Part shown: piece by piece, positions 17,066 to 27,022 of the stretch
Layout of the letters: every line of letters begins with the position of its first letter
Position numbering within the stretch: position 1 is the first letter of the stretch
NCBI GenBank assembly: GCA_050299175.1
Contig: JBNKVM010000045.1
Span: 41,301 to 105,300, forward strand
DNA: 64,000 nucleotides
Reading direction: 5' to 3'
Source: JAPHTQ01 sp050299175
GTDB taxonomy: Bacteria; Pseudomonadota; Gammaproteobacteria; Thiohalomonadales; Thiohalomonadaceae
Program-made: the position numbers and the translations under genes
Notes under the pieces: generated by a model
Told to the model about the DNA's origin: nothing
Databases searched by the model: none
The model's input: the letters and a program-made list of their open reading frames with translations, nothing else

Positions 17066-19249
17066 TCAGTTACCGTGTTCCAGTTTGGCATAAGCCAGCA
17101 CCAGCCACTTGCTACCAGCCTCGTCAAAATTGACCTGCACTCGAGCCTGTGCGCCGCTGCCTTCATACTGCAACACCGTTCCCAGTCCGAATTTTGGATG
17201 TCGAACCAGATTCCCTACGGCAAACTCCATCTCCTCCCCGGCACTACTCTGACGGCGAAATACCGGGGTTGAAACCCGACCACCCAGGCGTACCTCTTCA
17301 AGATATTCGGCGGGGACTTCGCTGATAAAGCGAGAGGGCCGCGTATAACGCTCTTCCCCATAAAGCCGTCGCACTTCGGCATAAGTGAGATAGAGCTGGC
17401 GCATGGCACGGGTCATACCGACGTAGGCAAGGCGGCGCTCCTCCTCCATTCGTCCAGGTTCTTCGCTGGAAAGCTGGTGGGGAAACAGGCCTTCTTCCAT
17501 GCCGGCAAGAAAGACCAGGGGAAACTCCAACCCTTTTGCCGAATGCAGGGTCATCATCTGCACCGCATCTTCGTGGGCACCTGCCTGGGTATCACCCGCC
17601 TCAAGCGAGGCGTGGGCGAGAAAAGCGGAAAGATCATCCAGCGGCGGCATCTCCTCACTGCCCGCTTCATCGGGCAGCAGCTCTTCATACTCGAACTCCC
17701 GCGCGGCGGAAACCAGTTCCTCCAGATTCTCCACCCGGGCACGCCCCTTTTCCCCCTTTTCTTTTTCGAAGAACGGGATCAGACCGCTATGTGCCACCAC
17801 ATGCTCCACCTGCTGATCCAACGACTGGTCCGCCGTCTCCACGCCGAGTCTGTCGACCAATTGCAGAAAACCGGCGAGAGCATTGCAGGCCCGTGCGGGT
17901 AGCGCCTGACTGGCGACAATCTCTTCTGCCGCCAGCCACAGGGGAATTGTTTTTTCTCGTGCCCGTTCCCGCACCGCTTCGACGGTGCGTGCGCCGATAC
18001 CGCGGGTCGGCGTATTCACCACCCGCTCGAAGGCGGGATCATCGCGGCGATTATTGAGCAGGCGCAGATAGGCCAGGGCATCCTTGATCTCGGCGCGTTC
18101 GAAGAAACGTAGTCCGCCATAGATACGGTACGGGATCGACGCCTGCATCAACGCCTCTTCCAATACCCGCGACTGGGCGTTGGAGCGATAGAGGATGGCG
18201 ATGGAGCGACGTGGATTGCCGTGCGCGGCCCAGTCACCGATTCGTTCGGCGATGAAGTGCGCTTCATCCAGTTCATTGAATGCGGCATAGAGGCGGATCG
18301 ATTCGCCGGTTTCCCCTTCGGTCCACAATTCCTTACCCAGACGGTCGGTGTTGTGAGCAATCAGTGCATTGGCTGCCTTGAGGATGGTGGCGGTGGAACG
18401 GTAGTTCTGCTCCAGACGGATCAGTTCCACACCGGCGAAATCATTCTGGTATTGATGGATGTTCTCGACCCGTGCACCACGCCAGCCGTAGATCGACTGG
18501 TCGTCGTCACCGACGGCAAAGACCTGCCCCGTCTCACCGGCCAGGAGTCTCAACCAGGCGTACTGAATTGCGTTGGTGTCCTGAAACTCGTCCACCAGAA
18601 TATGGCGGAAACGTTTGCGGTAGTTGGCCAACAGCTCAGGATGGCTAAGCCACAACTCATGGGCACGCAGCAACAGTTCGGCAAAGTCGACCACGCCATT
18701 ACGCTCACACGCCTCCTCATAGGCGCGGTAGAGTCGCAGCATCTGCTCCTCATGGAAATCGCCGCAGGGATCGATATGTTGCGGTCGCAGTCCTTCGTCC
18801 TTCTTGCTGTTGATATACCACTGGATCTGCCGTGGTGGCCACTGGTTTTCGTCGAGGCTGAATTCACGCAGGATACGTCGAATCAGACGATATTGATCAT
18901 CGCTGTCGAGAATGGAAAATGCCTGGGGCAGACCTGCCTCGTGCCAGTGTGCCCGTAACAGACGGTGGGCAATCCCATGGAAGGTGCCGACCCACATGCC
19001 CGAGGCGGGCATCTGTAGCAGATGCTCGATCCTGCCACGCATCTCGTTGGCAGCCTTGTTGGTAAAGGTCACCGCCAGGATGCCGTAGGCGGAGGCCTCG
19101 CCGGTGCGGATCAAAAAGGCGATGCGATGAGTCAGTACACGGGTCTTGCCGCTCCCTGCCCCCGCGAGGATCAGCAGGTTACCGGGCGGTGCACAGACAG
19201 CAGCGCGTTGGGCTTCGTTAAGGTCGTCGAGCAGATCGGAAATATCCAT
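17066..19249 (-). CDS. uvrD: DNA helicase II (UvrD)
   Basis: UvrD unwinds DNA in mismatch and nucleotide excision repair. The 727-residue product (E. coli 720) begins MDISDLLDDLNEAQRAAV and has Walker A AGAGSGKT, motif Ia VTFTNKAANEMR, motif II VDEFQDTN, motif III GDDDQSIYGWRGA and motif VI VGMTRAMRQLYLTYA. The C-terminal tail (RHPKFGLGTVLQYEGSG) is the UvrD/PcrA Tudor-like segment. No LexA box was seen in the 37 bp upstream; the gene may be read through from the GGDEF-EAL gene. Confidence 0.97.
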   Translation of the reverse strand: MDISDLLDDLNEAQRAAVCAPPGNLLILAGAGSGKTRVLTHRIAFLIRTGEASAYGILAVTFTNKAANEMRGRIEHLLQMPASGMWVGTFHGIAHRLLRAHWHEAGLPQAFSILDSDDQYRLIRRILREFSLDENQWPPRQIQWYINSKKDEGLRPQHIDPCGDFHEEQMLRLYRAYEEACERNGVVDFAELLLRAHELWLSHPELLANYRKRFRHILVDEFQDTNAIQYAWLRLLAGETGQVFAVGDDDQSIYGWRGARVENIHQYQNDFAGVELIRLEQNYRSTATILKAANALIAHNTDRLGKELWTEGETGESIRLYAAFNELDEAHFIAERIGDWAAHGNPRRSIAILYRSNAQSRVLEEALMQASIPYRIYGGLRFFERAEIKDALAYLRLLNNRRDDPAFERVVNTPTRGIGARTVEAVRERAREKTIPLWLAAEEIVASQALPARACNALAGFLQLVDRLGVETADQSLDQQVEHVVAHSGLIPFFEKEKGEKGRARVENLEELVSAAREFEYEELLPDEAGSEEMPPLDDLSAFLAHASLEAGDTQAGAHEDAVQMMTLHSAKGLEFPLVFLAGMEEGLFPHQLSSEEPGRMEEERRLAYVGMTRAMRQLYLTYAEVRRLYGEERYTRPSRFISEVPAEYLEEVRLGGRVSTPVFRRQSSAGEEMEFAVGNLVRHPKFGLGTVLQYEGSGAQARVQVNFDEAGSKWLVLAYAKLEHGN

Positions 19250-19286
19250 GCGGCCATTCTACCAGAGTCGTGAGCTGGGCCGTGGT

Positions 19287-22200
19287 CTACTTGTGTGCCT
19301 TCAGATAATTGATGAATTCCTGCCGCGGAAGTGCCTCGCTGAAGTGAAAGCCCTGTAGCTGATCACAGCCCAGACTCTGCAGGAAGGTATATTGCTGCTG
19401 AGTCTCCACACCTTCCGCCACCACTTCCAAGTTAAGACTATGGGCCATGGCAACAATCGCCTCTACCAGTGCTACGTCATCCCTGTCGCTTGGCAATTCG
19501 GAGATAAAAGCCCGGTCGATCTTCAGCACATCAATGGGAAACTGTTTGAGATAGCTGAGGGAAGAGTAGCCTGTACCGAAATCGTCCACCGCCAGCATAA
19601 CACCCATCCCCTTCACTTCATTCAAAATTGCCATCACCGTTTCCGTACTCTCCATCATCACTCGTTCAGTGATTTCAAGGGTAATGTTTTCGGGGGCGAT
19701 ATGGCTTTCGGACAACGCCTCCTGCAACATAACGTGACACTGCTCGTTGCGACATTGCAGACTGGAAATATTGATCGCGATATAGAACTTACGCGGTACA
19801 GACTTCTGAAAATCCACGGCATCCTTGCATGCCTGCTGCAACACCCAGCGCTCAATCGGAATGATGATACCGATTTCCTCGGCCAGCGGTATAAACTCTT
19901 CGGGCGAGATCGGACCCAGTTCAGGGTGAGTCCAGCGCAACAACGCTTCAGCACCGATCACCTTGCCCTTTCTGTTATGCACCGGCTGATAATGCAGTGA
20001 TAACTCATTATTCTGCATGGCGCGACGCAGATAAGTCTCCAACATCAGACGCCGCTGTGCCGCCTCATTCATCGCCTGAGTAAAATAGCGGAATACATTA
20101 CGACCCGCAGACTTGGCGGTATACATCGCCGCATCGGCATTACTCAACAACTGCTCGATACTGCTGGCGTCGCCGGGAAAGAGTGTGATACCGATACTTC
20201 CCGAGACGAATGCTTCACGACCTTCAAGACTGTATGGTTCACTCAATTTAGTCAGTAACTTTTCCGCGATGCGGTCGATCTCACTGTTGCTATTAATATC
20301 GTAAAGCAGCACGGTAAATTCATCGCCGCCGAGACGCGCCACCGTGTCGGTGTTACGCACAGTGTTAGTCAGGCGTGCCGCTGCTTCTTGCAACAACATA
20401 TCGCCAATAGCGTGACCCAATGTGTCGTTAATCGACTTAAACCTGTCGAGGTCGATAAACAGCAGGGCAAGGCTGGAATATTCACGCTGCGCCGCATTCA
20501 TCGCCTGTTCCAGACGGTCCTTGAACAGATTACGATTCGGCAAACCGGTGAGCGTATCGTAGTTCGCCTGACGCCAGATCTTCTCCTCATCTTTTTTGCG
20601 CTGGGTGATGTCGCTGAATACCGCCATATACTGTTTTTCTGCCCCCTCGTCACCGTGAATGACGACGATGGAAAGCCACTCAGGATAGATTTCACCATTC
20701 TTGCGGCGATTCCATATCTCACCCTGCCAACTACCATGATGGAGCAGGCTCTGCCACATCTCGTGATAAAATGCCTTATCGTTACGACCTGAACTGAGAA
20801 TCTTCGGGTCTTCTCCCAGCACATCGTCTTCGCTATAACCAGTAATGCGAGAAAATGCCGGATTGATGGCAATGATGTGATTGTCGGCATTGGTAACAAT
20901 GATCGCCTCGGAGGTAGTCTCGAAGAACGTCGCGGCGATACGTAGCTGTTCTTCCGAACGCTTCCATTCGGTGATATCGGTAATAAAGGCAAAAGATTGA
21001 ACCGCACCCTCTTTTCCGTGCGGCATGTTGGTAGCATTGATTCTTACGATGACATCATGCCCATCTCTGTGCTTCATCACGACTTCATAGCTGCGCTGTT
21101 TTTGGGAAGCACGTTGCTCTACCTGCTTGCAGAAGTTCGCAGCACTTTCCTCATCAATAAACTCCGTCGGTTTGCGCCCAATCAACTCACGGTGGCTATA
21201 ACCGAGCATATTGCAAAGAGCGTCGTTAACTTCGAGTATGTGGTAAGTTGCAAGATCAAGTAGCCAGTACCCTTCACCCGCAGTGGTAATAATAGTAGAG
21301 TGGCGCTCCTCGCTTTCACGTAGTGCCCGCTCGCTATGTATCCTCGCGGTCACATCGTGAATGATGGAATAAAGTAAAGTCTTGCCACTAACCTCGACCG
21401 GCCCGGAGTGTACTTCAACATCGCGCACTTCGCCGCTGGCCAGGCGATGACGAAAAATAAAGTAGTCGTTCTTCTGTTCTCGCGCCCGCTCCATTTCGTG
21501 CGCGATCTCCTCTTCGCTGAGTGTATTAATATCGGAAATGCGCATCTTTCTGAGTTTTTTACGGCTATAGCCGTAATAGGAAGCTGCAGCGTAATTGGCA
21601 TCGATAATCGATCCATCTTGTGGATCGATCAGCAACTCCACCGCACGATTTCCCTCAAACAGTTCCCGATACCGTGTCTCGCTTTCATGTAGTTCCCGGG
21701 AAACTTTGAGCGAGTGCTCCATCGCATGCTGACGACTGGTTTGCAACCAGCGTACAACGGTCAACGACAACAATGTAAGAAACAATGCGGTAACAGGGAA
21801 AAGGTGGAGTATTGGGTTACTACGATGCCGTTCAAAATCTTCGGAGGAGTAGAATGTCGCCTCCCACTTATGCCCCCCCAGCGGGATATTGATGTGTTTA
21901 CTGTACAGGGGTTCGTCGGCCCGATTTTCGCGAGTATCAAAAAAGATGTCGCCATTAACCTCGGCAACACTAAGTGTGAAATTATTGTTTTGCAGTGCGG
22001 TAGCAATATTGTCCAGCCAAAATGTCGCGTCAAAGGTCACTACAATCCAGCCCATCCCTGTGTGATAGTAACCAGGCTGACTGATGGGATCATTATGCGG
22101 TACTGCCAGTGTCTGTCTGACTATTTTTCGGCCATTAAAAGGATCGGCAAAGACACCACTGAGAATCGCCTGCTCCTGCATGCATGACTCACGCATAGCC

Positions 22201-22715
22201 ATGACCGTCTTTTTCTCTACGGCAAAATCGTAATTCAGCAACTGATTGAATTCAGGCTCCACATTCACTGCAATGAGCGATATCTCACGCGGCTTGACAG
22301 GTTTCGACGTTAGTTCATCAATATCTATCCGGCTAAGACAATCGCTGAACTCGCGATTACCCCTGGCGCGAAAATCGGCGAAAGCAATACTCTCCACGCC
22401 CGGATAGTTATTAAGTAACTTCATCGAGCGGATGAAGTTTCTCCAATCATCATCTTTCACCTCGTCCGAATTGAGGTAGAGTCCTCGTGTCGCAAGGATA
22501 ATATTCTCATAAAGGCTGAAACGCTCTTGTAGCAGTTGCAGGGCATAGTTGACACCCTGGTCAAAATCATGCGCAACGTCCTGACGATGACTACGCACAC
22601 TGTATGCCCAGTAGATCAATACCAGGACAATAATCAGCAGCAGCAACACCCAGGGGAAGTTGCGCATATGGCTCAGTCGTTGCTGAATCTGTCTTAAAAG
22701 CTTGCCGATGCTCAC
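19287..22715 (-). CDS. CHASE-multi-PAS-GGDEF-EAL c-di-GMP signalling protein
   Basis: This 1142-residue inner-membrane sensor has a TM helix near residues 20-40, a periplasmic CHASE-like domain, a second TM (LHLFPVTALFLTLLSLTVV), then three PAS units (ending near SLSEQRK-type linkers, for example EAIIVTNADNHIIAINPAFS), GGDEF (ARLGGDEFTVLL) and EAL (GAEALLRW, with DDFGTGYSSL and LKIDRAFI). Both catalytic signatures are intact, so it may both make and degrade c-di-GMP. RNTD before GGDEF fits an I-site. It is followed by uvrD after 37 bp and has a separate promoter region shared with the divergent haemoglobin gene. Confidence 0.9.
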   Translation of the reverse strand: MSIGKLLRQIQQRLSHMRNFPWVLLLLIIVLVLIYWAYSVRSHRQDVAHDFDQGVNYALQLLQERFSLYENIILATRGLYLNSDEVKDDDWRNFIRSMKLLNNYPGVESIAFADFRARGNREFSDCLSRIDIDELTSKPVKPREISLIAVNVEPEFNQLLNYDFAVEKKTVMAMRESCMQEQAILSGVFADPFNGRKIVRQTLAVPHNDPISQPGYYHTGMGWIVVTFDATFWLDNIATALQNNNFTLSVAEVNGDIFFDTRENRADEPLYSKHINIPLGGHKWEATFYSSEDFERHRSNPILHLFPVTALFLTLLSLTVVRWLQTSRQHAMEHSLKVSRELHESETRYRELFEGNRAVELLIDPQDGSIIDANYAAASYYGYSRKKLRKMRISDINTLSEEEIAHEMERAREQKNDYFIFRHRLASGEVRDVEVHSGPVEVSGKTLLYSIIHDVTARIHSERALRESEERHSTIITTAGEGYWLLDLATYHILEVNDALCNMLGYSHRELIGRKPTEFIDEESAANFCKQVEQRASQKQRSYEVVMKHRDGHDVIVRINATNMPHGKEGAVQSFAFITDITEWKRSEEQLRIAATFFETTSEAIIVTNADNHIIAINPAFSRITGYSEDDVLGEDPKILSSGRNDKAFYHEMWQSLLHHGSWQGEIWNRRKNGEIYPEWLSIVVIHGDEGAEKQYMAVFSDITQRKKDEEKIWRQANYDTLTGLPNRNLFKDRLEQAMNAAQREYSSLALLFIDLDRFKSINDTLGHAIGDMLLQEAAARLTNTVRNTDTVARLGGDEFTVLLYDINSNSEIDRIAEKLLTKLSEPYSLEGREAFVSGSIGITLFPGDASSIEQLLSNADAAMYTAKSAGRNVFRYFTQAMNEAAQRRLMLETYLRRAMQNNELSLHYQPVHNRKGKVIGAEALLRWTHPELGPISPEEFIPLAEEIGIIIPIERWVLQQACKDAVDFQKSVPRKFYIAINISSLQCRNEQCHVMLQEALSESHIAPENITLEITERVMMESTETVMAILNEVKGMGVMLAVDDFGTGYSSLSYLKQFPIDVLKIDRAFISELPSDRDDVALVEAIVAMAHSLNLEVVAEGVETQQQYTFLQSLGCDQLQGFHFSEALPRQEFINYLKAHK

Positions 22716-22814
22716 TGTGGTCTCGTCGGGCGATGTCTTTTATCGCTCACCAGGTGTGGCGCCTGGCCTATAGTTAACTACTCATCTAAACGCTATATGA
22801 CACAAGCGGATGCA

Positions 22815-22842
22815 CTGATCACTCATCAATGTGTAGTATAAT
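22815..22842 (+). promoter_or_regulatory. Putative promoter for the truncated haemoglobin operon
   Basis: A perfect TATAAT (22837-22842) is preceded at 16 nt by CTGATC (weak -35, 3/6). The -35 area is covered by a small palindrome TGAT-N5-ATCA (22816-22828) that could be an activator or repressor site. It lies 67 bp before the ATG at 22910. Confidence 0.45.
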
Positions 22843-22909
22843 TTCGCCCTGTTGCAATTAGTTATTGAGTCTATTGGACTATTCCTCCCCCTGACGGTAG
22901 AAAATCCCC

Positions 22910-23299
22910 ATGTCTATCACCAATCCCCACTATGCCCGCATCGGCGGCGAAACCAAGATCCGTGAACTGGTGGAACGCTTCTACCAATTGATGGACAGCC
23001 TGCCAGAAGCCGGAACCGTCCGCGCCATGCATGCCCGAGACCTGCGCGGTTCGAAAGAAAAACTGTTTATGTTCCTCTCTGGCTGGCTAGGCGGCCCGCA
23101 GCTCTATACGGAAAAGTACGGCCATCCGCGACTGCGCCAGCGCCATATGCCCTTTGCCATCGATAACGCCGCCCGCGATGTGTGGATGCGTTGCATGGTT
23201 CAGGCGATGGCCGATGTAGGGCTCGACGAATCGCTACGCAAAGAGCTGGAGGGCGCTTTCGCCAAGACTGCGGATTTCATGCGCAACCAGCCCGAGTAA
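22910..23299 (+). CDS. Group II truncated haemoglobin
   Basis: This 129-residue haem protein binds O2/NO-type ligands in the cytoplasm. It fits group II (TrHbO): proximal His79 in QRHMPFAI, Trp92 at G8 (DVWMRCM), Tyr25 at B10 (VERFYQLM), and the GG hinge SGWLGGPQLY. Group II proteins are tied to NO or peroxide detoxification or oxygen chemistry. It is followed after 65 bp by an exported protein and a thioredoxin-like gene on the same strand, which may be cotranscribed. Confidence 0.93.
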   Translation: MSITNPHYARIGGETKIRELVERFYQLMDSLPEAGTVRAMHARDLRGSKEKLFMFLSGWLGGPQLYTEKYGHPRLRQRHMPFAIDNAARDVWMRCMVQAMADVGLDESLRKELEGAFAKTADFMRNQPE

Positions 23300-23364
23300 C
23301 TGGCTGTCCCCAGTACTCCGCTGTGCTAGGATGGTGCGGTATTCCCGGCGACAGGTAGCCTGTT

Positions 23365-24120
23365 TTGAACAAAACCTTCGCACTGCTGTTACTCACCCTG
23401 CTATCCCCCATGCTCTATGCGGGAGTACAGCATGATACGGTCCAGCTCAGTCCCGAGGTGGAGATGGACCTGCGCTACTTCACCGCAACCGGTGACACCA
23501 TCTTGCTTGGCTTTCCCTGTGATCAGGGTATGGGAAATGCTGAGGCGGCGGCGGGTGAGGTGCTGGCCAGGAGCGGCATCGAAGTCTGGTTGGCAGATCT
23601 GCTCGGTGCCCACTTTCTTCCCATTGCCCCCAGCAGTATGCGTAGCCTGGAAGGTGAAGAGGTGGCAAGACTGATCGACCATGCGATACGTAAGACCGGT
23701 AAGCGGATGGCTCTCACCGCCAGTGGCTATGGCGCCATCCCGGCACTGCGTGGTGCCCGCATCTGGCAACAGCAACACCCGGACGACAAACATCTACTCG
23801 GTGCCATTCTGTTTTTCCCGATTCTTTCTGCGCACAATCCCGAACCCGGTAAACCGCTGGAATATCTTGATATTGCCCATCAAAGCAGCCTGCCCATCGT
23901 GATCATGCAACCGGGCAACAGCCCCACTCGCTTCTGGGTGAAGAAACTGCAGCACACACTGGAAAAAGGCGGCAGCCGTGTCCACGTAGAACTACTACCC
24001 AAGGTGCGTAGCCGTTTTTATGCCCGCAATGATGCCACCAAAGAGGAAAAGGCCTTGAGCCAACGCCTACCTGATCTGGTTAAAGACGCTCTCAATACCC
24101 TGCACGATCTGGAGAAGTAA
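23365..24120 (+). CDS. Exported alpha/beta-hydrolase-like protein of unknown role
   Basis: The frame starts with TTG at 23365 and encodes a signal peptide (LLTLLSPMLYAGVQ) and about 230 residues. The spacing of strands and a LTASGYGAIPALRG turn resemble an alpha/beta-hydrolase nucleophile elbow, but the canonical GxSxG is altered, so enzymatic activity is uncertain. Late motifs VIMQPGNSP and a C-terminal LEKGGSRV segment fit the same fold. It lies 2 bp upstream of the TlpA-like gene. I do not recognise a named family. Confidence 0.65.
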   Translation: MNKTFALLLLTLLSPMLYAGVQHDTVQLSPEVEMDLRYFTATGDTILLGFPCDQGMGNAEAAAGEVLARSGIEVWLADLLGAHFLPIAPSSMRSLEGEEVARLIDHAIRKTGKRMALTASGYGAIPALRGARIWQQQHPDDKHLLGAILFFPILSAHNPEPGKPLEYLDIAHQSSLPIVIMQPGNSPTRFWVKKLQHTLEKGGSRVHVELLPKVRSRFYARNDATKEEKALSQRLPDLVKDALNTLHDLEK

Positions 24121-24122
24121 TT

Positions 24123-24620
24123 ATGCGAAAGCTGCTAACGCTGTTTTTTCTTTTCGCAGTATCCAATGCCCAGGCTGGCGAATTGGCGCCCTACACCGGC
24201 GAACCGCTCCCCGATTTCACCCTCAGCGATCTACAGGGTAGAACGCATACCCTTAGCAGCTATCGTGGCAGGGTGGTGATGGTGAACTTCTGGGCAACCT
24301 ACTGTGGTCCCTGCATCAAGGAGATGCCGTCGATGCAGCGTCTAAAAGAAAAGATGAAGGGCAAACCGTTCACCATTCTTTCTGTCGACATGGCGGAAGA
24401 GAAACACGATGTGCAGGCCTTTCTCACCCAGCACCAGATCAAGATCGACTTTCCCGTACTGTTAAACCCGGAAGGTGATGTGGTCGAACAGTGGATGATC
24501 GCCGCTGTCCCCACCACTTTTATTCTCGATCCCAAAGGGACGATCCGTTACGCCCTGTTCGGCGGTATTGAGTGGGATAAGCAAGATGTTATCCAGACAC
24601 TCAGCGGCCTGATTGAATAG
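24123..24620 (+). CDS. Periplasmic TlpA/ResA-type thioredoxin-like protein
   Basis: The 165-residue product has a signal peptide (FFLFAVSNAQAGEL) and a thioredoxin fold with CGPC at residues 61-64 (NFWATYCGPCIKEMPS) and a cis-Pro loop AAVPTTFILDP. TlpA/ResA proteins reduce disulfides in the periplasm, for example in cytochrome c or copper-site maturation. It follows the hydrolase-like gene by 2 bp, and its stop is 4 bp from the convergent sbcB stop. Confidence 0.88.
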   Translation: MRKLLTLFFLFAVSNAQAGELAPYTGEPLPDFTLSDLQGRTHTLSSYRGRVVMVNFWATYCGPCIKEMPSMQRLKEKMKGKPFTILSVDMAEEKHDVQAFLTQHQIKIDFPVLLNPEGDVVEQWMIAAVPTTFILDPKGTIRYALFGGIEWDKQDVIQTLSGLIE

Positions 24621-24624
24621 CGCT

Positions 24625-26073
24625 TTACCCAGCCAGCTTCTGCTGCAACGCCAAACCGTAGGCCTCTACCTCGGCAAGTAGTTTCGAGCCTCTTTCATCG
24701 AGGCTCTCTTCGTTCTTTACCCGCTCAATCTCGGCAAAGAACTGCTCAAAGCTAAGAAAATCACCCTCGCCATTCTGCAAACGCTGTCGACAAAACTCCT
24801 GCCAATGCGCCTGCTCGTCTGCGGTCAATGTTTCAGGGTAATTACGCGCACGGAAACGAAACAACATCTCTGTCAGACGCTTGTCGTCGAAGACCCAGCT
24901 CTGTTTACCCAGTGCATCGGGAGCGGTTTCATGGATTCGTTGCATGGTGCGCTTATCGCCATCGGAAAAGAAACCACCGCCATAGATCATCAGATCCGGA
25001 TCGGTTTGCGGTTCGAACTCCTGCGGCTGGAAAATTTTATTAATCTTCTCCTGAATCGTCTTGCGTGCGGCAAGCACCGCCTGACGATTTTGCTGACACT
25101 GCACCAGATCGATCTGCAGACGTTTTGCCGAGGCGCCATCCAGGGTGGTCAGCGGTGCCAGCACCGGACACTTGTTCATAATCAGCTGTTTCAATGCTGG
25201 ACGCTCTGTCCCTTCAGCCAGATCTTCGCTACGGGTATAGAGTCGTTCGCGCAGTTTATTGGCGCCCAGTTCGAGCAATATTTTCGGATCCTGTGACAGG
25301 TCGAAAACAATCACACTATTTTTATTCACCGGATGCATCGTCAGCGGGATCACCAAACGCGTGTTGCCGTGGTCGCTACCGTACATCCCCGAGGTGTGCA
25401 GGATCGGCGACATCTCACGCAGGTCGATGTACTTGTTCACCTCCTGCTTACGTCGCAGTTTGTAGATGAAGTCGTAGAGCTTGGGCTGCTTCTCCTTGAT
25501 CAGCTTGGCCACAGCAATCGTGGCGTAGACATCGGAGAGTGCGTCGTGGGCCTGCTCGTGACCGATGCCATTGGCCACGGTCAGCTCTTCCAGTTTAAAA
25601 CTGGTACGACCGTTATCTTCCTTAACCGGCCAGACGATACCGTCAGGCCGCAAGTCACGACAGGCGCGTACCAGATCGATAATGTCCCAACGCGAGTTAC
25701 CGTTTTGCCATTCGCGGGCATAGGGATCATAGAGATTGCGGTAGAGGGTATTACGGGTCATCTCGTCGTCGAAACGAATCGAGTTATAACCCACGCCGCA
25801 GGTACCCGGTTCCGCCAACTCCTTGAGGATGCGGCTAATGAACTCGTCTTCGCATAGCCCCTTTTCGATCGAGTCCTGCGGGGTAATGCCCGTCACCAGC
25901 GTGGAACCGGGCTGTGGCAATACATCGTCTGAGAGTCGGGCAAAGATATTCAGCGGCTCGCCGATGATATTCAGATCCTCGTCGGTGCGAATTCCGGCGA
26001 ATTGCACCGGGCGATCGCGCACCGCATCGATACCGAAAGATTCATAGTCGTGCCAGTAGAGAGTATTTGCCAT
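24625..26073 (-). CDS. sbcB: Exodeoxyribonuclease I
   Basis: ExoI digests single-stranded DNA 3' to 5' in recombination and mismatch repair. The 482-residue product (E. coli 475) begins YWHDYESFGIDAVRDRPVQFAGIRTD, the DEDDh exonuclease start with catalytic Asp and Glu, then GYNSIRFDDEMTRN and the Exo III region HDALSDVYATIAVA. The C-terminal SH3-like and helical domains are full length. It is 8 bp downstream of hemF on the same strand. Confidence 0.95.
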   Translation of the reverse strand: MANTLYWHDYESFGIDAVRDRPVQFAGIRTDEDLNIIGEPLNIFARLSDDVLPQPGSTLVTGITPQDSIEKGLCEDEFISRILKELAEPGTCGVGYNSIRFDDEMTRNTLYRNLYDPYAREWQNGNSRWDIIDLVRACRDLRPDGIVWPVKEDNGRTSFKLEELTVANGIGHEQAHDALSDVYATIAVAKLIKEKQPKLYDFIYKLRRKQEVNKYIDLREMSPILHTSGMYGSDHGNTRLVIPLTMHPVNKNSVIVFDLSQDPKILLELGANKLRERLYTRSEDLAEGTERPALKQLIMNKCPVLAPLTTLDGASAKRLQIDLVQCQQNRQAVLAARKTIQEKINKIFQPQEFEPQTDPDLMIYGGGFFSDGDKRTMQRIHETAPDALGKQSWVFDDKRLTEMLFRFRARNYPETLTADEQAHWQEFCRQRLQNGEGDFLSFEQFFAEIERVKNEESLDERGSKLLAEVEAYGLALQQKLAG

Positions 26074-26081
26074 GCCTACCT

Positions 26082-27011
26082 TTATGCTTCGTTCAGCCAG
26101 TCGCGTGGCCGGAGATAGTTGTCGTAGAGATCCGCCTCGGCACTATCTGGCTCGGGCGACCAATTGTAGCGCCACTTTACCAGAGGCGGCAGCGACATCA
26201 GGATCGATTCGGTTCGACCGCCCGACTGCAGCCCAAACAATGTGCCACGATCATAGACCAGGTTGTATTCCACATAACGTCCGCGCCGGTAGAGTTGAAA
26301 GTCACGCTCCCGTTCGCCGTAGGGTATGTCCTTACGTCGGTTGACGATCGGTACATAGGCATCGACATAGGCATCACCGACGCTGCGCATCAAACCGAAA
26401 CAGCTCTCGAAATCGGGGGTATTCAGATCGTCGAAAAAGATCCCGCCGACGCCACGGGTTTCACCGCGGTGTTTGAGGGTGAAGTATTCGTCGCACCACT
26501 TTTTATATTTGGGATAGGCATCATCGCCAAACGGATCGCAGGCTGCTCTGGCTCGTTTATGCCAGGCAATCACATCTTCATGAAACGGATAGTAGGGTGT
26601 GAGATCGAAACCGCCACCGAACCACCAGACCGGTTCTTCACCTGTTTTTTCCGCGACGAAAAGACGCACGTTGGCATGCGAGGTCGGCACATAGGGATTG
26701 CGCGGATGGATCACCAGCGAAACCCCCATCGCCTGAAAGGAGCGACCGGCCAGTTCCGGGCGGTGAGCTGTTGCCGAACCGGGTAGACTTGCGCCGCGCA
26801 CATGAGAAAAATTTATCCCGGCCTGTTCGAATACCACGCCTTCACTCAGCAGGCGAACAATGCCACCACCATCGAGTCCACTGCTACCATCCCGCTGCCA
26901 CTCGTCACGGATAAACTGGCCACCACCATCTTCCGCTTCCAGTGCATCGACGATGTGTTGCTGCAATGAAAGCAGGTATTGCCTGACGGCATCGAGATCA
27001 ATGGTGCTCAT
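26082..27011 (-). CDS. hemF: Oxygen-dependent coproporphyrinogen III oxidase
   Basis: HemF decarboxylates coproporphyrinogen III to protoporphyrinogen IX using O2, a late haem step. The 309-residue product (E. coli 299) shows the family blocks NFSHVRG, VSLVIHPRNPYVPTSHANVR, WWFGGGFDLTPYYPF and RGTLFGLQSGGRTESILMSLPP. It indicates aerobic or facultative physiology. It sits between tsaC and sbcB on the same strand with short gaps. Confidence 0.96.
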   Translation of the reverse strand: MSTIDLDAVRQYLLSLQQHIVDALEAEDGGGQFIRDEWQRDGSSGLDGGGIVRLLSEGVVFEQAGINFSHVRGASLPGSATAHRPELAGRSFQAMGVSLVIHPRNPYVPTSHANVRLFVAEKTGEEPVWWFGGGFDLTPYYPFHEDVIAWHKRARAACDPFGDDAYPKYKKWCDEYFTLKHRGETRGVGGIFFDDLNTPDFESCFGLMRSVGDAYVDAYVPIVNRRKDIPYGERERDFQLYRRGRYVEYNLVYDRGTLFGLQSGGRTESILMSLPPLVKWRYNWSPEPDSAEADLYDNYLRPRDWLNEA

Positions 27012-27022
27012 ACCGAATCCTG

